Of a stretch of DNA of 64,000 bases, positions 12,380-25,471 are shown in pieces (position 1 is the stretch's first letter; every line of letters begins with the position of its first letter). Source of the DNA: Chiua virens. Lineage: Eukaryota; Basidiomycota; Agaricomycetes; Boletales; Boletaceae. The DNA lies in assembly GCA_019787685.1 (NCBI GenBank), contig JAHNUO010000010.1, forward strand, positions 868,001 to 932,000. The letters are read 5' to 3'. The notes under the pieces were generated by a model, which saw only the letters and a program-made list of their open reading frames with translations, was not told the origin of the DNA and made no database searches. Both the position numbers and the translations under genes were made by a program.

Positions 12380-13423
12380 ATGACCAAGTTGCGTCTGAAG
12401 CGAACACCAGCCGAAGAACTCGAGCGAGCCCAACGCAAGGCACACAAGGCCGCGAAAAAGGCTGCAAAGCGAAAGCGCAAAGAGGGTGGTTACGATTCAC
12501 TGGATGACACTGCAGCAGGCCCGAGTACGGGAAAGAAGAAGCATGCAGCAGCAGCATTCTCTGACGGCTCACACAACCCAGACTACGATGCTATCCGTGC
12601 CGAGTTAGAAGAGATGCAGTTCAGAGAAAAGATGTGGGGCGCACTCGAGGACGATGAACGCTTGGGCGGCATCGATTCGCGATTCAACGGTTATTCTCAC
12701 ATTCCGGACAGATGGGCGCCCGACAAGCATGATTCAGCAGATCCACAGTACATGGGCGATGACGAGTACGCAGAATGGATTAGGGAAGGCATGTGGAAGT
12801 GAGTACTATAGCGAACTCGCTCACGTTCGTCCTCAGCCAATTCTACTTTATTCAGGAAGAAACACGCAAGAGAGTATGAAGAGCAGGCGAAGCGGGACGC
12901 AGAAAAGGCTGCTCGGAGGGCGCGTGAAAAGGAGATCAAAGCACAGACATCTCGGTTGGAGAGGCTTGCCCTCGAGCAGGAGGACATACGGAGAAAGGAG
13001 AGACAGAGACAGCGAGAGGAAGAATACCGACAGCGATATGAACAGCGCTGGAAGGCACTCCTGGACAATCGAACGAAAGATCACGGACCATTGACGTTCA
13101 AGGATATACCCTGGCCTCTTTTTCCTGCGCAGCTCTCGAAGCAAAGAGTCTCGGACAGTTCCCTCAAGATGGAGGAGATTTCTTCGGAAGCTGTTGCCGC
13201 ATTTCTTCTGCCAGATTCTGGTGACAATGCCACTTCCGTGAAAAACCGTGACGTCTCGAGGCGAAAACGAGATAAAATCAAGGAAACATTATTACGGTAC
13301 CATCCAGACAAGTTTGAAGGTCGCCTCATGAATCGTGTCCCGGAGAGTGATAGAGAAAACGTCAGGGAAGCAGTGGGTCAGGTTGCCAGGGTTCTGAATG
13401 TTCTGATGAGCGAGCAATCATGA
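12380..13423 (+). CDS. NFKBIL1-like (IkBL-related) charged protein
   Basis: Exons 12380-12798 and 12856-13423 around a 57-nt intron; 328 aa. The N-terminus is very basic (AKKAAKRKRK). The middle holds FNGYSHIPDRWAP and GDDEYAEWIREGMWKKKHA, and is followed by a long Lys/Arg/Glu-rich coiled coil. The C-terminus, IKETLLRYHPDKFEGRL..R V, is the J-domain-like HPD-K-F segment found in fungal NF-kappa-B-inhibitor-like-1 proteins. Animal NFKBIL1 is linked to mRNA processing, but the fungal role is not established. A decayed partial copy of exon 1 lies at about 42690-43035 next to a retrotransposon. Confidence 0.82.
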
Positions 13424-15160
13424 TACACTGTTGGTACAGTATCTTCCTAAAATATTCTTGAAGAGCCTGACATGCATTTTCCAGCTCCACTTTACCGCTC
13501 GCCGATCTTCGTAGTAGCTCCTTCGTTGTGAGTAGTCTTATAAGCTACCATGATTTTGGATCACGTACTCCCCTGAAGTATAAAGACTACACGGCAAGAT
13601 TGCGAGATACCCACTTGTGAGTTATCAATAACTTGTCATATTACGCTCATCGCAATCCTATGCAACATATTTGCTAAGTACTATTACCTTCCTGCCTGAC
13701 TCAAAGCGGGAGAGAATATCGACAGCAAAGAAAGTCTAGATTTATATTTTCCTTTCGTCTCTTGTACACTGCATTACCTGCATCGAGTCGCCTTCGAATG
13801 GGCATACAACCTGTGGGTCTCATGGCGCGAGATATTAATGTGCTGGAGTTCAGCTGACACGATCTTCTCCTTTGCTCCCGCCGCTCAACCTGTACCCTAC
13901 CTGTGGTTAGTTCTTAGACAGCACCAGACACTCCTAAATCAACCGAATTGTCCTCTCCAAGTTCGGGCCACCACCTGGGACCTCCCGCTATTTCGAACAC
14001 GATCTCCTTCGATATCATCGCGCCTAAATTAATACAGCCTAGTCTGGAAGCCGGAAACGATTTCCTCTGTAACGCTTTTTACTACTAACCTCAACTCGAT
14101 ACATTCCTTCGATGTATTCAACGAAGATGAGATGAAGTACGGTATCTGAGTGTTTCACCCTACCATCGCTTTATACGTGAATTATTTGAATATTACAAAT
14201 TTGAATATTCTTTTGTGAACCCAAGTTGTCAAGTCTACCCCTGGTAGTAATACTCGCGATGCACTCGATCATTCTCCTTCGAATTCGACACGAGGGCAAG
14301 CCAGAAGTCTGCCTCGATCGGAATAGCGACTCTTCATAATACTCAAGTTGACATCGATCAACTCATCCTAGTGCTGGGACGACTCGTAAGTGATATCCAA
14401 GATCCAGGACACTGCTGTCGCTTTTCAACTGTACTATATATGTACATCCGCACTATAACAGGGAACGTTGGAACAACAACTCCTGGGCCACAAGCCATGC
14501 CAGTGTAAGCCAAACTCATTACCATCACCACCGGCTCAATTAGCAGGTGTGCTAACAGTCACTCTTCGTGTGCTCAAAACTCACGCCCACGCGCTTAGTA
14601 TGCTTTCTCAAAAGATGGCACCGGCAGCATCAGGAGAATCTAAAGTCCCCGGTATTAGGGTCAACGAATGTATCAGCCCGATATACATTCCTAAGGGACG
14701 ATAAGTCCCTTACTAGGGTATTCCATACCCTTTATAGACGGGAGATGTCTGGGCAGTTAGAAAAATTAATACATCATTAGCTATCTGGTTTACGGAACAA
14801 TGTAACACTATTATGGTTTTTCCGTGCAGTTTGTAAGACTGATGTCGTTTGTTCACAGACAGGAGCGCTGGCGGCATCTGTATCCTACGCAGTAATGAGT
14901 GCCGTTGAAATATCTGTTGTCCCACTCTGGTATACATTCAGAAACTACGTCATCCGTGGCATGACTGCATTAGTCTGCATAGTGCTATCTAACTGACATT
15001 GTTGGGGGAGCCGCAACTACCTAGCCTGCTTTGATCGGTATTGTAGCCAGTACCTCGTCTGTAATCTGTAGGACGATTTTGTCATGTATGTCGTCCGCCG
15101 TGTGCGCTTCGCATCATTATCATATTAGCTGGTTGGTCCGAGTTGCCATAGCATAGTAAT
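13424..15160. other. 1.7-kb stretch without a supported gene
   Basis: Short ORFs only. Part of it (about 14280-14700) has the composition of retrotransposon gag remnants, but I cannot identify a motif. The 3' end of the Plavaka element must lie near 15.0-15.16 kb; I could not find matching terminal repeats. Confidence 0.35.
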
Positions 15161-18100
15161 CTAGAAATCAGGATAGTCCGAGTCTTCCTCGCTGTCATAA
15201 TTCTCAAACCTGCCGTCCTCGTCCTCCGAGTCTTCTCCTCCCTCACCCTCGCCATTACCCTCGTCCTCATCGACTTCTTCGTCATCGACTTCATCATCCA
15301 ATCCATTGTGATCGTCGCCTGTCGCCGCTTCTGCCTCAGACTCCATATCGGCCTCCAGCATCTCCACATCTTCAAGTTCATCATCAAACACGTCATTAGT
15401 TTCCTCGAACAAACCTTCTCGGGCCCGATTTTGCGTGAGGGTGAGGTGCCCGACCCCTATCCCCGCAAATCTGGCAAACATGTCACGGTCGGCAAAGCTG
15501 CTTTCGTCATTAGAATGTAAATTAGTGTAGAATAATAAGACTTACATATTAACGTAGAACGCTGCCCAGTCGTCCATTTCTCCTTGTTGTCTTGCTAGTG
15601 AGCAACCCGGCGCCAGCAGTTCATTGGTCCTACCCTCGGAAAATGTTGGGATCAAATGACATCTGCGAAGGATCAACGACGGATCCAAGAAGCCGAAGGG
15701 GAGACTATCTGGTCGATCAGGAACAAAGCCGACCTTCGGTAGACGGGCTTCCTTAAATCCCCACTTATGTTCGGGATCGATGCCAAGCCAACGGACCCAA
15801 AGTACTTCCATATTCTCCCAACGAATCGCCCCTTCGTGATGGAACGACACCATGAGATGGAACGCCATGAGGACTTGAGCGTACCAGTAAGGGTGTGCGT
15901 CATCTCTGGACGTCGTCATCACAGCCTGCAACGACTTCACTCGGATCGTGTCATGGTCTCGACGAACATCGTAGGTCGTGTAGTTGATGCGCAGTAGCTT
16001 GGAACTGACAACTCGGTCCGTGTTTACCAGTCGGATTGCTGTTGTGCTGCTCTGACGTGAATTCTCGCTCGTCTCCATCGAATTCAAGACCCAGTAACCT
16101 AGACAGGAGGTGATCCTTGAGAAGTGGCATGAAGTTCTGTATCCTCCTATGAGATTGTTGGAGCCACGGTCATGACGGGGCTCACCTTTATGGCGGGGTC
16201 TCCCCCGTTTTCGTGGAGGAGTTGCGCGAGATTGAATACATTATCTCTTTGCGCTCTATTGGTCATGTAGTGGTGCATTAGCGGCACCGCGTCTGGTACT
16301 TCGTCTTCGTCCATTGCATCGGTTATCTCACGCTGTCGACGGAGAATTGTCTGGCGCCTTTCCTGTTTCCCAAAATGCTCCTCAATAGCCTTCTTGTTTG
16401 AGTTCCCATAAATGCGTTTGATCATTTTGTGAGATCGCTCTCCCTGGATCTGACTCGTCATCAGCTCGGTATGGAGATGAAGAAATACTCACTACTTGAG
16501 TCGTATACAGATCGGTGGGGCCGAATCTCTCGATCATCAAGCCATAGTCGCCCAGCGAGTGGAACTTGTACGTGTTGATGTTGAGTGTTTTTCTGAGGGA
16601 GGATGCGGTCGCGGGGTTTCTGCGTCTACCAGATTCGAGATCTGCAAACTCCCTTCTCTGTCTTCGGGCAGATTCTTGGGGGAGTTCTTTTGTATCGAAG
16701 GCGGCACAAGTGACCTTCTGAAAGAGACGTACTTGCGTCCCAAGCCCCCGAAGAGCATGACGCAGGAGACTGAGCGTGTCCTTGGTGTGCAATCTAAGTT
16801 TCGCTAGGGCATGCCATTCCGCCATCCGGAATAGAAGCGTTTGAACTATCTCCCCATGCGCAGGGGGAAGTAACCCTTCGAATGCTGGGATAGCACACTG
16901 TAACAATCCCGTCAGCAAGCCTGTGGGTGTTCAGGGAATCAATTAAGTGTGACCTGTAGGACATCTTCAAAAAACCTCGCTGGTTGCTGGGTAGTATCAA
17001 CAACATTTTCGGGGAAAGGCCGAATGGCATCGCCGAAAGATGGTACCGCGGAATATCTTTGGTGACATTGGCTCATCTATAATCATCGATATACAATGAA
17101 TCCTTCACCTTTGGTTCAAAAGATCGAGTCGCTTGGGGTCGCATGCGTAGAGGATGCGTAGCAAGTGTTTCAAAATCATTTTGAGCAGTCCTAGCTCAAA
17201 TTCGTGCAGTAGATCGACTACTAGATTGGGATAGATGTAGAATCCTAGAGGTCCGAGACGTTCGTTGAATGCATTCTAGAACTATCGATTAGCTTTACGC
17301 TCGGTATGAGGATATGTACTTACCAATGTCGGAACAAGCGACGTGGGCTTCAGTATGCGCTCCACCACAATACTCTTGAGGGATTTGCCCAATATATACA
17401 GGGATCGCCGGGCAATTTGCACCATGCGCTCTAAATAGACACGAGCATGTGTCAACCTAAATGAGAGGTCGCAGAGAAAACCAAGCCGATGGAAATTCTC
17501 CTTGGGCATCAGACATCGAGGACATGGGCATAACCCTTTGTCTCGGATCGTTGCTAGGAGAACCCTGTCACGGCATTGAACATATATAAAAAGATTCAGC
17601 TAGCAGTCAAACAACTCACTTTTCGGGATAGTCTGCAGAGTAAGTGAAAATTCGCGGGTATACTCGCCTCCGGACTCCATCGAAACACTGGACCACTATA
17701 CCATTTCGGTATGCTTCTACGAAGTCAGCGTCCAAAAGTACTTTCCATATAGCGTGTACCAGTTCCCGTTTGCAGTGTGTGAGCAAGTCGCTCTTGTTCC
17801 GGCCGGTTGCAATGCTGGAGATAAACTGATTGATGAATTGCGGGAGCTGCGACATGGTTCAGATAAACGTCAAGAAAATGTTGAACCGAAGGTTAGTGGA
17901 TTCACCTTCGGTATGAACGCAATAGGATGACAGGATGTTCCATCATCCCTGTCCCGATAATACTTCGACAAATTCCCAAAAAACAGGTATATTGGCCATG
18001 CTGATGCGTGTCCGAACTGTGCCAGTTGGGTTGAGTCCGACCAGAACATCATTCCTGCAATCACCCTCTCCAGTTTACAGCCGTCTGTCCGTCGCTGCTT

Positions 18101-19439
18101 CTGGATTTCGTCTTGTGCTTCGTTCCACGCATCAGAGGTGTACAGTTCATCGTATACGAGTTGATCTTCTCCTGTGTGCGGATTTCGCCAGACCTTTTGG
18201 AATGTCACTGCTACTGCTACACCTTCATGGGTTATCTGAGCATACCTTTCTGAACGGAGTGAGGTGGAATCTTTTAGCAGAGGGTTCCGCAAACGCGGCG
18301 CGGATAACGTCGAGTAATGGCCGATAAAATAGCCCTTCGATGGTGAACGTGCGCCCGTTTCCGGATAGATTCCTCTCCCTAGTAGGCACGACTACGTCCA
18401 CGTTGGTCTGTTTCCACTGGTCCTGGGCAAACAACTCGTGACGTACTTCACCTTGGCCCGCATCCAAGTCCGTGGTGGCCGTCCGTGCATCAAATCCGGC
18501 TAGATGTTCGGGGTCGAAGTCGGGGGCCTGAATCACCTCTCGGACCAGTCGGGTTACCTCCGCAGCCGACTTTTTATTGCTACCACTGTATACCCAATTC
18601 ATCAGCCGCCATGTCGTCATGTTGGGCCAGGGCCATGGTGGAGCGCGATCTTCTCGGTATGGAGGTTGTGGAGGTAAAGTTGTGGTAGGGTCCCTGTTGG
18701 TGAGATCTAAGGGAGATATGAAGGAATCGGGATCGTGGCTTGGTCGGTGGCGGTATCCACGCCATATTCCGAATGAGTTGAGTTGTGTCCGGAAAGAGTC
18801 GAAAACGTGAAGTATCACACGACGGAACGTCGTGTGGGGCGGCTGAGGTGTACTGGTGGAAATTGGGGGTTCAGGAAACTGGTCTCGGTGCCTCGGGGGC
18901 AATCTGCGAGTGCGGAGACCGAGAGGTGAAGGGTCGGTAGCGGATTGGGAATCAGGTTGGTCGCCGGACGCAGGGAGGCTTTGCCCTTCGTAGTCCTGTT
19001 CGTGCGTCAACAGTGAAGATTGGGCGAACACCCGCGTCGCTTGGACGGGCTCGGACGCACCGGGGGAGGAGTGGGTCGTACTCGGAGGCAGGAGATGAGG
19101 GTCGAGTCGAGGCTAGGCGGATGAGCTCAGTTCATGTTTACACTTCTGGCATAGTAATTTGTACTCACCTCCGAGTCCCTCGTCACGTACTGTACAGAAC
19201 ATGTATCATCTGCGGGATCAAACTGATGCCATTTTAATTAAATTGAAGATCAATACTAAGAGATAAAAACAGACTTCGTCTGATGTTCTCCCTCGTTTTT
19301 CGGGGAGGTTCAAAGTGGTGTTCAGCCTTGCTAGTCGCTTTGCATGTTCGGCTTGATATGTCACACAACCCGAGCGATGCTGGTTGAGTCCTCTTTGAGA
19401 GGAAAACGAACGCAGGCAATCCTGCCCGCATTTGAACAT
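15161..19439 (-). CDS. Plavaka-type (CACTA-related) DNA transposase, multi-exon
   Basis: The transposon gene is read on the minus strand as about ten exon blocks. It starts with a C2H2 finger (MFKCGQDC.. QRGLNQHRSGC) at about 19335-19439. Next comes the long block 18247-19031 with RRVILHVFDSFRT, SFGIWRGYRHRPSHDPDSFIS, LMNWVYSGSNKKSAAEVTRLV and EGLFYRPLLDVIRAAFAEP. Later blocks hold DELYTSDAWNEAQDEIQK, CKLERVIAGMMFWSDSTQLA, RIFTYSADYPEK, CPCPRC, YKFHSLGDYG, ERSHKMIKRIYGNSNKK, RINYTTYDVRRDHDTI and MFARFAGIGVGHLT. An acidic tail ends at 15161. These are hallmarks of Agaricomycete Plavaka proteins. A frame mismatch near 16030-16050 (between FTSEQHN and IRLVNTDR) suggests an indel. Exact exon borders and terminal inverted repeats were not resolved. 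Confidence 0.82.
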
Positions 19440-19963
19440 GAGCGTGAGTACTAGCACTATTAATGCGCTGATAAAAAGAGTGAGGGTGCGGGGGTGCATG
19501 TGGTGTCCACTACAGGATTAACGACTTGAACGGAGGATAGGTTATATCTTGCACCCTCAGGCTGGATGATCAAGACGGGGCACTGGTCAGCACATGTCCG
19601 AGTCAAGCCTCGCGATCACCCTCTTTTCACTTACCGAAATGAGCGGCACTACTACCAACCTATCTTTACCCGCCCCAACGCCACTTAGTCACGGACTAAA
19701 CATCGTTGCGAAGACTTTAACTCTGCTCCGAGTCGTCGTGTCAGGTGAGTGTGGGATTGAAGCAGAACAAGAACTTATCTTTGAAGGAAGTGTTGTTTGG
19801 TTCCGCTAGGGCATCGGGAACTGTAAGGAAAAAGTGTACTTTGACTCGGACTTCGCAACGTGAATGTGCGTATCGAAGGGGTTGATGCTGTTTGGATGTG
19901 AAAAGAGATTACATTGGCCTGGGTATCGTGAAACAAAGTAGGGGGTTACAAGACACTCTTCTG
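19440..19963. other. No gene supported between transposase and next gene
   Basis: Holds the 5' leader side of the Plavaka gene and the 3' side of the next minus-strand gene. A short plus ORF at 19594-19809 has no recognisable features. Confidence 0.35.
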
Positions 19964-21908
19964 TTAATGAAACTCGATCGGGAATATATGGGGGACAATT
20001 GGGGGGCGTGAGTAATACTCGTAGAATGTTTTTACATAAAAGTGGGCCACACGCAAAACCAGGTCCTGCTCGTGGACTCGACGTTCGTTGTCCGAAGAGA
20101 AATTACACAGGGTTTGGCGAAAAGAAGGGTGAGCGTTAGGCCATCCAGCGAGGAGCACACACAAGCGAGACAGGTAATCTCGATCGTCCTCAACGGCGTC
20201 TGTCAGGCCCACCTTACCACATCGTTCAGGGAGTGGCTGATCTCTGAACGATGGATCGAAGCACGTCAGGAATGCATGATCCTTTTCTCGTTCGCGGGGA
20301 TACTTTTTCCAAAGATCGGGAACGATGAGACGGTCGAGGGCACGCAACTCGCAGCGGAAACCAATTTCGTAAATCTCCCATAAAATGGCCTGCACGAGGC
20401 GAGGAGGTGGGTTTGTGAGGGTCTCGAAACTAATTTCTAGATCTCGCCAATAAACTTGCTTTTTATTTGCATGGACTGAGCCTTGTGTCAGGCTTGCGCA
20501 TTCCACGCCGAATACTTCCAATGCAGCCAGTCTGCGAGATTGTGACTTGGTGCGTGCATGTCCATCCACATTCTTGAGGGGCAACAAGGGTCCACTACCA
20601 AGGATATCTCGCCACATCTGCGGCGAGGGTAAACGGGATGCGGGCTCAGAGTCGAGGAGAACGAGCCAGATATGCCGGATCGAGAGCCAGTTGATTAACA
20701 GCGTCTGTCGGCGTTCTGCCGATTGCCCTGTTATTAGCAAGGGTGGCTCCGGGACAGCATACCCTCGGTCAACTTGCTTGGACGAGTCTCGACGAGGTCC
20801 CTTGCCAACACGCTTCATGGCAGACGCCCATGAATGCATAGGAGACGGCATCTCAGGCACGGCAAGATCGATCCATTTGTTGCGTGAGGGTTCAGCGGTG
20901 GATTTGGGGGATAATACATCTGCAATTCAGATCAGATAAAAAAAAGAATGTGACAGCCAAAAAAGTCTAACCCGATCTGGATGGACGAGCAACTGGATTC
21001 GTCCTGTACTTTCCCTGCGTTTTCTTTCTCTGTGCTTCTGTGGGGGCTTTGCCGCCATGAAGGGAAGCCGCAGGTGGGCTGGGGGGGTTCTGGTGAACTG
21101 CGATTCGCAAGCGTGTTTTGTAATGGCGTTGATCGCCACCGACACCATAATGGAGGGTTGGGTATGGGCGCAGAGACTTTCCCGGCTCCGCGTACATAGC
21201 TCGAATGATGCCGTCCGGGAAAGAAAACCTAACAGGGCCTTCAATGATTGTTTGCGGTGTGATCTGGGATGGAAGACGAACAAGCCATACTGGCACCCCG
21301 GCGCGATACAGATCGTCACAAAGTGCAGGATCGCGGGTGAAAACTCCCATCCAATCTTCACGAACGGGATGAGGAAACGTGGAAGGGTGAGCCGAACGGG
21401 GGATGACAACCTCTACCCATTCAAGGAAAGCCCAGATATTGAAGAATTGACGCTGCGCGTAGGCGAATAGTCCGACTGCATCCATCAGCGTGACATGCTC
21501 GTTCAGCAAAATCCTTGCAGAGGCCTCAAGTTCCTTTAACCAGCCTTGTGCGACATCAACCTTATTCTGGCGGGTCGCATTCCATGCGTGATGTCGTTTA
21601 AGGGCTATAGAATGAAGAGTGTCGATTGTGAGCGCTTTTTCTTGTTTCAGTCGACCATATCCCGCTGGCGTATCCGCGCTCGCCTCCCAATCTTCACGTG
21701 CAAGTCTGGTCCATGCGATAGAAATGGGATCTGGGGACGGGTGGAATTCTTTCCGAGGAACGCAAGCAGAAAACTCCCAGTGCTTGCAGAACATTTGCGG
21801 CCATTGGAAGCAGTCAGCAGTGCCAAAGTGGCCGTCCGCGCGTGCACAAAGTTGTTCCTCATCATTGTGAGGTTCCGGTACGAAGGACATATTCGGGGTG
21901 GTGATCAC
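19964..21908 (-). CDS. Uncharacterised Agaricomycete protein, two exons
   Basis: Exons 20972-21908 and 19964-20919 with a 52-nt intron give 630 aa in one frame. I do not recognise a domain of known function. Segments such as MGVFTRDPALCDDLYRAGVPVWLVR, PYPTLHYGVGG and RRQTLLINWLSIRHIWLVLL..PSPQMWRDILG recall a family of hypothetical proteins that recurs in Agaricomycete genomes, often in repeat-rich regions. It may be a transposon-associated gene or part of an expanded family; this is impression only. There is no signal peptide or membrane helix, and the centre is basic. It is divergent from the FunK1 kinase gene, with the palindrome between them. Confidence 0.7.
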
Positions 21909-22100
21909 GACAGTTCCGTCGCTCGTACACGCTAGAGCTTTAGCGTCGAGGTGGGTGAGAGTAGCTAACGGTGAACATCAATCTCGAAGACTAAATCCTT
22001 ATATAGATCGACATACGATCATCAGGTCGTGTTTGCGGTTTGTAACGAGTGACCGCAGCAGCCATCGCAACGATCGTACGATAACTGAGAATCCAAAGAA

Positions 22101-22483
22101 CAGGATGTCAGAGTCAAAAGAGCAATGCAAGAAGTGCAAGTGACGTACATAGGTTTGGGGGGGAACTTGGTGCAGGAACTTCAAGTCGAAAGGCGGAACA
22201 GAACGCCGGAAGAGCTGGAGAGAAGGTTTGGTACACCTCAAGCGTCTTCAGCCCCAGTGTCGCACGATTCGAGGAGGCGACGGGGCGGCACGATGGACAC
22301 ACAAAGTCCAGGAGAGGTCCCTGCGTGACACAAAGTCAATTGGCAGAGATAAAATGAAGCGCAAAGCTACTGGGGGGGGGTAGAGTAACGAGTCTTGAAC
22401 AGGGCGAGAGGGCGAGGTGTTCGCTGTTGAGCAAAGTCACCAGGGTTCTATCGACGTGCTCACTTTTGAGCGAGGTCACCGGA
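22101..22483 (+). repeat. Left arm of near-perfect palindrome
   Basis: This 383-bp arm is the reverse complement of 22587-22975. The only differences I see are the length of a G/C homopolymer (9 versus 15) and one G/A near the inner end. A 103-bp spacer (22484-22586) separates the arms. Confidence 0.95.
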
Positions 22484-22586
22484 CAACAAGTTGGTGTTCG
22501 CTGTCACCGGAGTAGGGTAAAGAGTTCAAGTGTGAGAACTTCATCTTAGAAGTGCCGCGTGCGTATGTGCCACTACTCTTACTTGT

Positions 22587-22975
22587 TCCGGTGACCTCGC
22601 TTAAAAGTGAGCACGTCGATAGAACCCTGGTGACTTTGCTCAACAGCGAACACCTCGCCCTCTCGCCCTGTTCAAGACTCGTTACTCTACCCCCCCCCCC
22701 CCCCAGTAGCTTTGCGCTTCATTTTATCTCTGCCAATTGACTTTGTGTCACGCAGGGACCTCTCCTGGACTTTGTGTGTCCATCGTGCCGCCCCGTCGCC
22801 TCCTCGAATCGTGCGACACTGGGGCTGAAGACGCTTGAGGTGTACCAAACCTTCTCTCCAGCTCTTCCGGCGTTCTGTTCCGCCTTTCGACTTGAAGTTC
22901 CTGCACCAAGTTCCCCCCCAAACCTATGTACGTCACTTGCACTTCTTGCATTGCTCTTTTGACTCTGACATCCTG
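22587..22975 (-). repeat. Right arm of near-perfect palindrome
   Basis: The 389-bp partner of the left arm ends 68 bp before the FunK1 start codon, so it makes up the FunK1 proximal promoter or leader. A diverged third copy of part of it (about 22745-22845) lies downstream of the kinase at about 25840-25945. Confidence 0.95.
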
Positions 22976-23043
22976 CTCACCAAGTCGTTGAATTCTCACA
23001 CTTTCCCCGTCTATTGTCACTCTTCTAGGTCGTCGCTTTCGAC

Positions 23044-25471
23044 ATGGGCTCGGACGGCCCAAGTATCAGTCCAACGACGCCGCCACAACCCAATAAGCCA
23101 CTCATTCCTCCCGATACGAAACCCGTTCATAGGCTCACCTCCATGAGTGGATATCGCTCAGGAGACCTTTCACTGGGCCGCACAGCCGTCTTGAACGACC
23201 TTGGCAAATATATGACGTTACCTTTCGAGAAGCTCGTTCGTCTTGTATTCGGGGACCCACACGATTGTCATCAAGTCATTGAGTCATTGAAGGCCAGTGG
23301 AACATTGAAAGTCGACGAGCGTGGCGCCCTTTCACACTGGGCTGCATTCCCGAAGGCGCCTGCACAACTACCAGATACCGAAGATGTGGTATTTGCACCT
23401 ATCGTCGGCATCATCAACGACATTCTTTCCAAAAATCCTGAATGCGGTTGTACCTTTTCATCGCGACCGGCTTCAGCTCCACGCTCTGACCGCAACAATA
23501 CGTCCCGTCCCGACGCACATTTCGTTTGGGGAAACCTATCTGCCGATCAGACGGGGTGGTGGGATATTGTGGCTACCCTGGAGTATAAGAAAGCGAAGGG
23601 GAAGAAGGATCTGCCTGATGTCAGTTCCGCTGAACTCCACAGAATTTGAAACTGATGCGTGATCTTAGAACGAACAGAAAATGATATGGAATCTCCACCA
23701 TACCATGCGTGAAGATCCTCTGCGGCGCTTTGCCTGGGGAATCACCATCGAGAACACGGACCTCAAACTTTGGTGTTTAAATCGTGCCATCCTCTGTGTA
23801 TCCGAGCCGATAGATTTCACGACTGTAAGTAAATTTAGTTACCCACACTCTGTCACATCACTGAGGTCGCTCAGAATTTTCAACCTTTTGTGTCTCTCAT
23901 CTCTTTGGTGGGCAGAAAGAATCTAGTGGACCTAGGCTGGGATCCCACCGCGGAACGCATTTGTGTTGATGGCATACATCAATATCGGTTCAATATCGGA
24001 GGTCACACGTATACCACAACGCACGCGCTGTCCACAGCTGGGGCCGATATAATCGTCAGCCGAGGTACTCGGGTTTACGAAGCCAAGGATGAGAACGGGA
24101 AGTTGGTTGCAATCAAGGATTCTTGGCGAGACGAAGATCGTGACCCGGAGGGACTGATTCGCGAGACAATTCTGAATGACATACGCGATGGCCAGGGTTC
24201 GGCCGCTGCAAACATGGCAGCGAATCATATTGTCGGAATCCGTGCATACGAGACTGTCCACATCAACGGTAAAGAAGATAAGACCTTTATACCCAGCGAG
24301 GCCGATGGCCCTCTGATGTGGGTAAACGTCAAGGACAAACCATTGCTATCCCAGAGGCTCCATCGTCCCAGCACCGGCCATATACCCTCCGTTCCGGAGC
24401 CTTCATTCAAAATCACATATACGATGCGCGAGGTCAAGGCCGACAAAATCCGAACTGTACCTCGTCTTCACTCGCGAACTGTATTCGACGAAGTTGGGGA
24501 AACACTTACGACTGTCCGTAAATTGTCACATGCATTTCGTTGTCTCTTGGGGGCATTGACGGGTAAGTTAGCAAAGTCACTCTCATGCGCGGGACTGACT
24601 TTCTTGGGACAACTTGAATAGCCCTCCAATATATGCACCAGGCTGGTTGGGTGCACCGGGATGTCAGCATCTCGAACGTGTTGTGGTTCAAGGATGAAAA
24701 CGCAGGGATCGGAAAGCTGTCCGATTTGGAATATGCGAAAAAGGTTGGAAGCGTGGTCAATCACGAATTTCGAACGGTCAGTGAATGGTTCGAGCATTCT
24801 TACGACGAGACTGATGTTCCCATGTATGCTAGGGAACGTATCATTACATGTCCGTCGAGGTGGAGACGCAGAACTACCTGTTTGTTCCCCGGGTCTCGAA
24901 TTTGGAAGGATCTATTGGCGAAGATGGTCCCGCTCAAGCATCCGATTCGGCACCACAAACAATGAGAGCTCCACCATTCCGTATGAACTCTCTTCATGAC
25001 ATAGAATCATGTTGGTGGATAGGGGTTTGGATTTTGCTGTTTTATACCGCCGTGCAGAACCCATCCGAAGATGTCGAGATGCAGTTGAACCAGTATCAAA
25101 CAGCGTTTCCCGACCCCCCGAATCCAGTCTTACGACGAGATTACTTCATGTTTGAAAATACCTGGGGCAAAGGCTACTCGACGTTGTCACAAGCCTACAA
25201 AAAGTGGAGCTACGCTTTCTTCTCGATGTCGTCGACTCTCCAGGATTACTATCATCTTTGGGAAAAACCGTTTATCACAGAGACGGCCCCTATCGTCCCT
25301 TCCGATTTTCCCTACGGGAAGCTATACGAGAAGGTGAGATCGGCGCTCCACGGTTTGGGAGAGTGCGACGTCAATTTGGAACCTGTAGGAGATTTCGTTC
25401 GAGAAAAGAGGAATTCAGATGCAATCGAGAGCTTGGAGGTTCAGATAGAGAAGAAGCTCAAGCGAAGTTGA
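23044..25471 (+). CDS. FunK1 fungal-type protein kinase, apparently intact
   Basis: Five exons, 23044-23619, 23669-23824, 23875-24562, 24622-24776 and 24833-25471, with introns of 49-59 nt; 737 aa, all phases consistent. It is a FunK1-type kinase, a family greatly expanded in mushroom-forming fungi and of unclear role. N-terminal FunK1 region: VFAPIVGIINDIL.. and HFVWGNLSADQTGWWDIVATLEYKKAK. Kinase features: VAIKDSW (ATP-binding Lys about residue 325), QAGWVHRDVSISNVLWF (catalytic HRD-like loop, Asp about 488) and KLSDLEYAK in place of DFG, as is usual for the family. After it come GTYHYMSVEV and SLHDIESCWWIGVWIL. Start chosen as the first in-frame ATG after the palindrome. Confidence 0.9.

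Noticed and set aside
15000..19560. Terminal inverted repeats of the Plavaka element
   Set aside because: I searched both flanks for matching ends by eye and found none that were convincing.
22101..22975. Palindrome as a MITE or foldback transposon
   Set aside because: I see no target-site duplication at its ends and the arm text recurs only near FunK1, so a transposon label is not supported.
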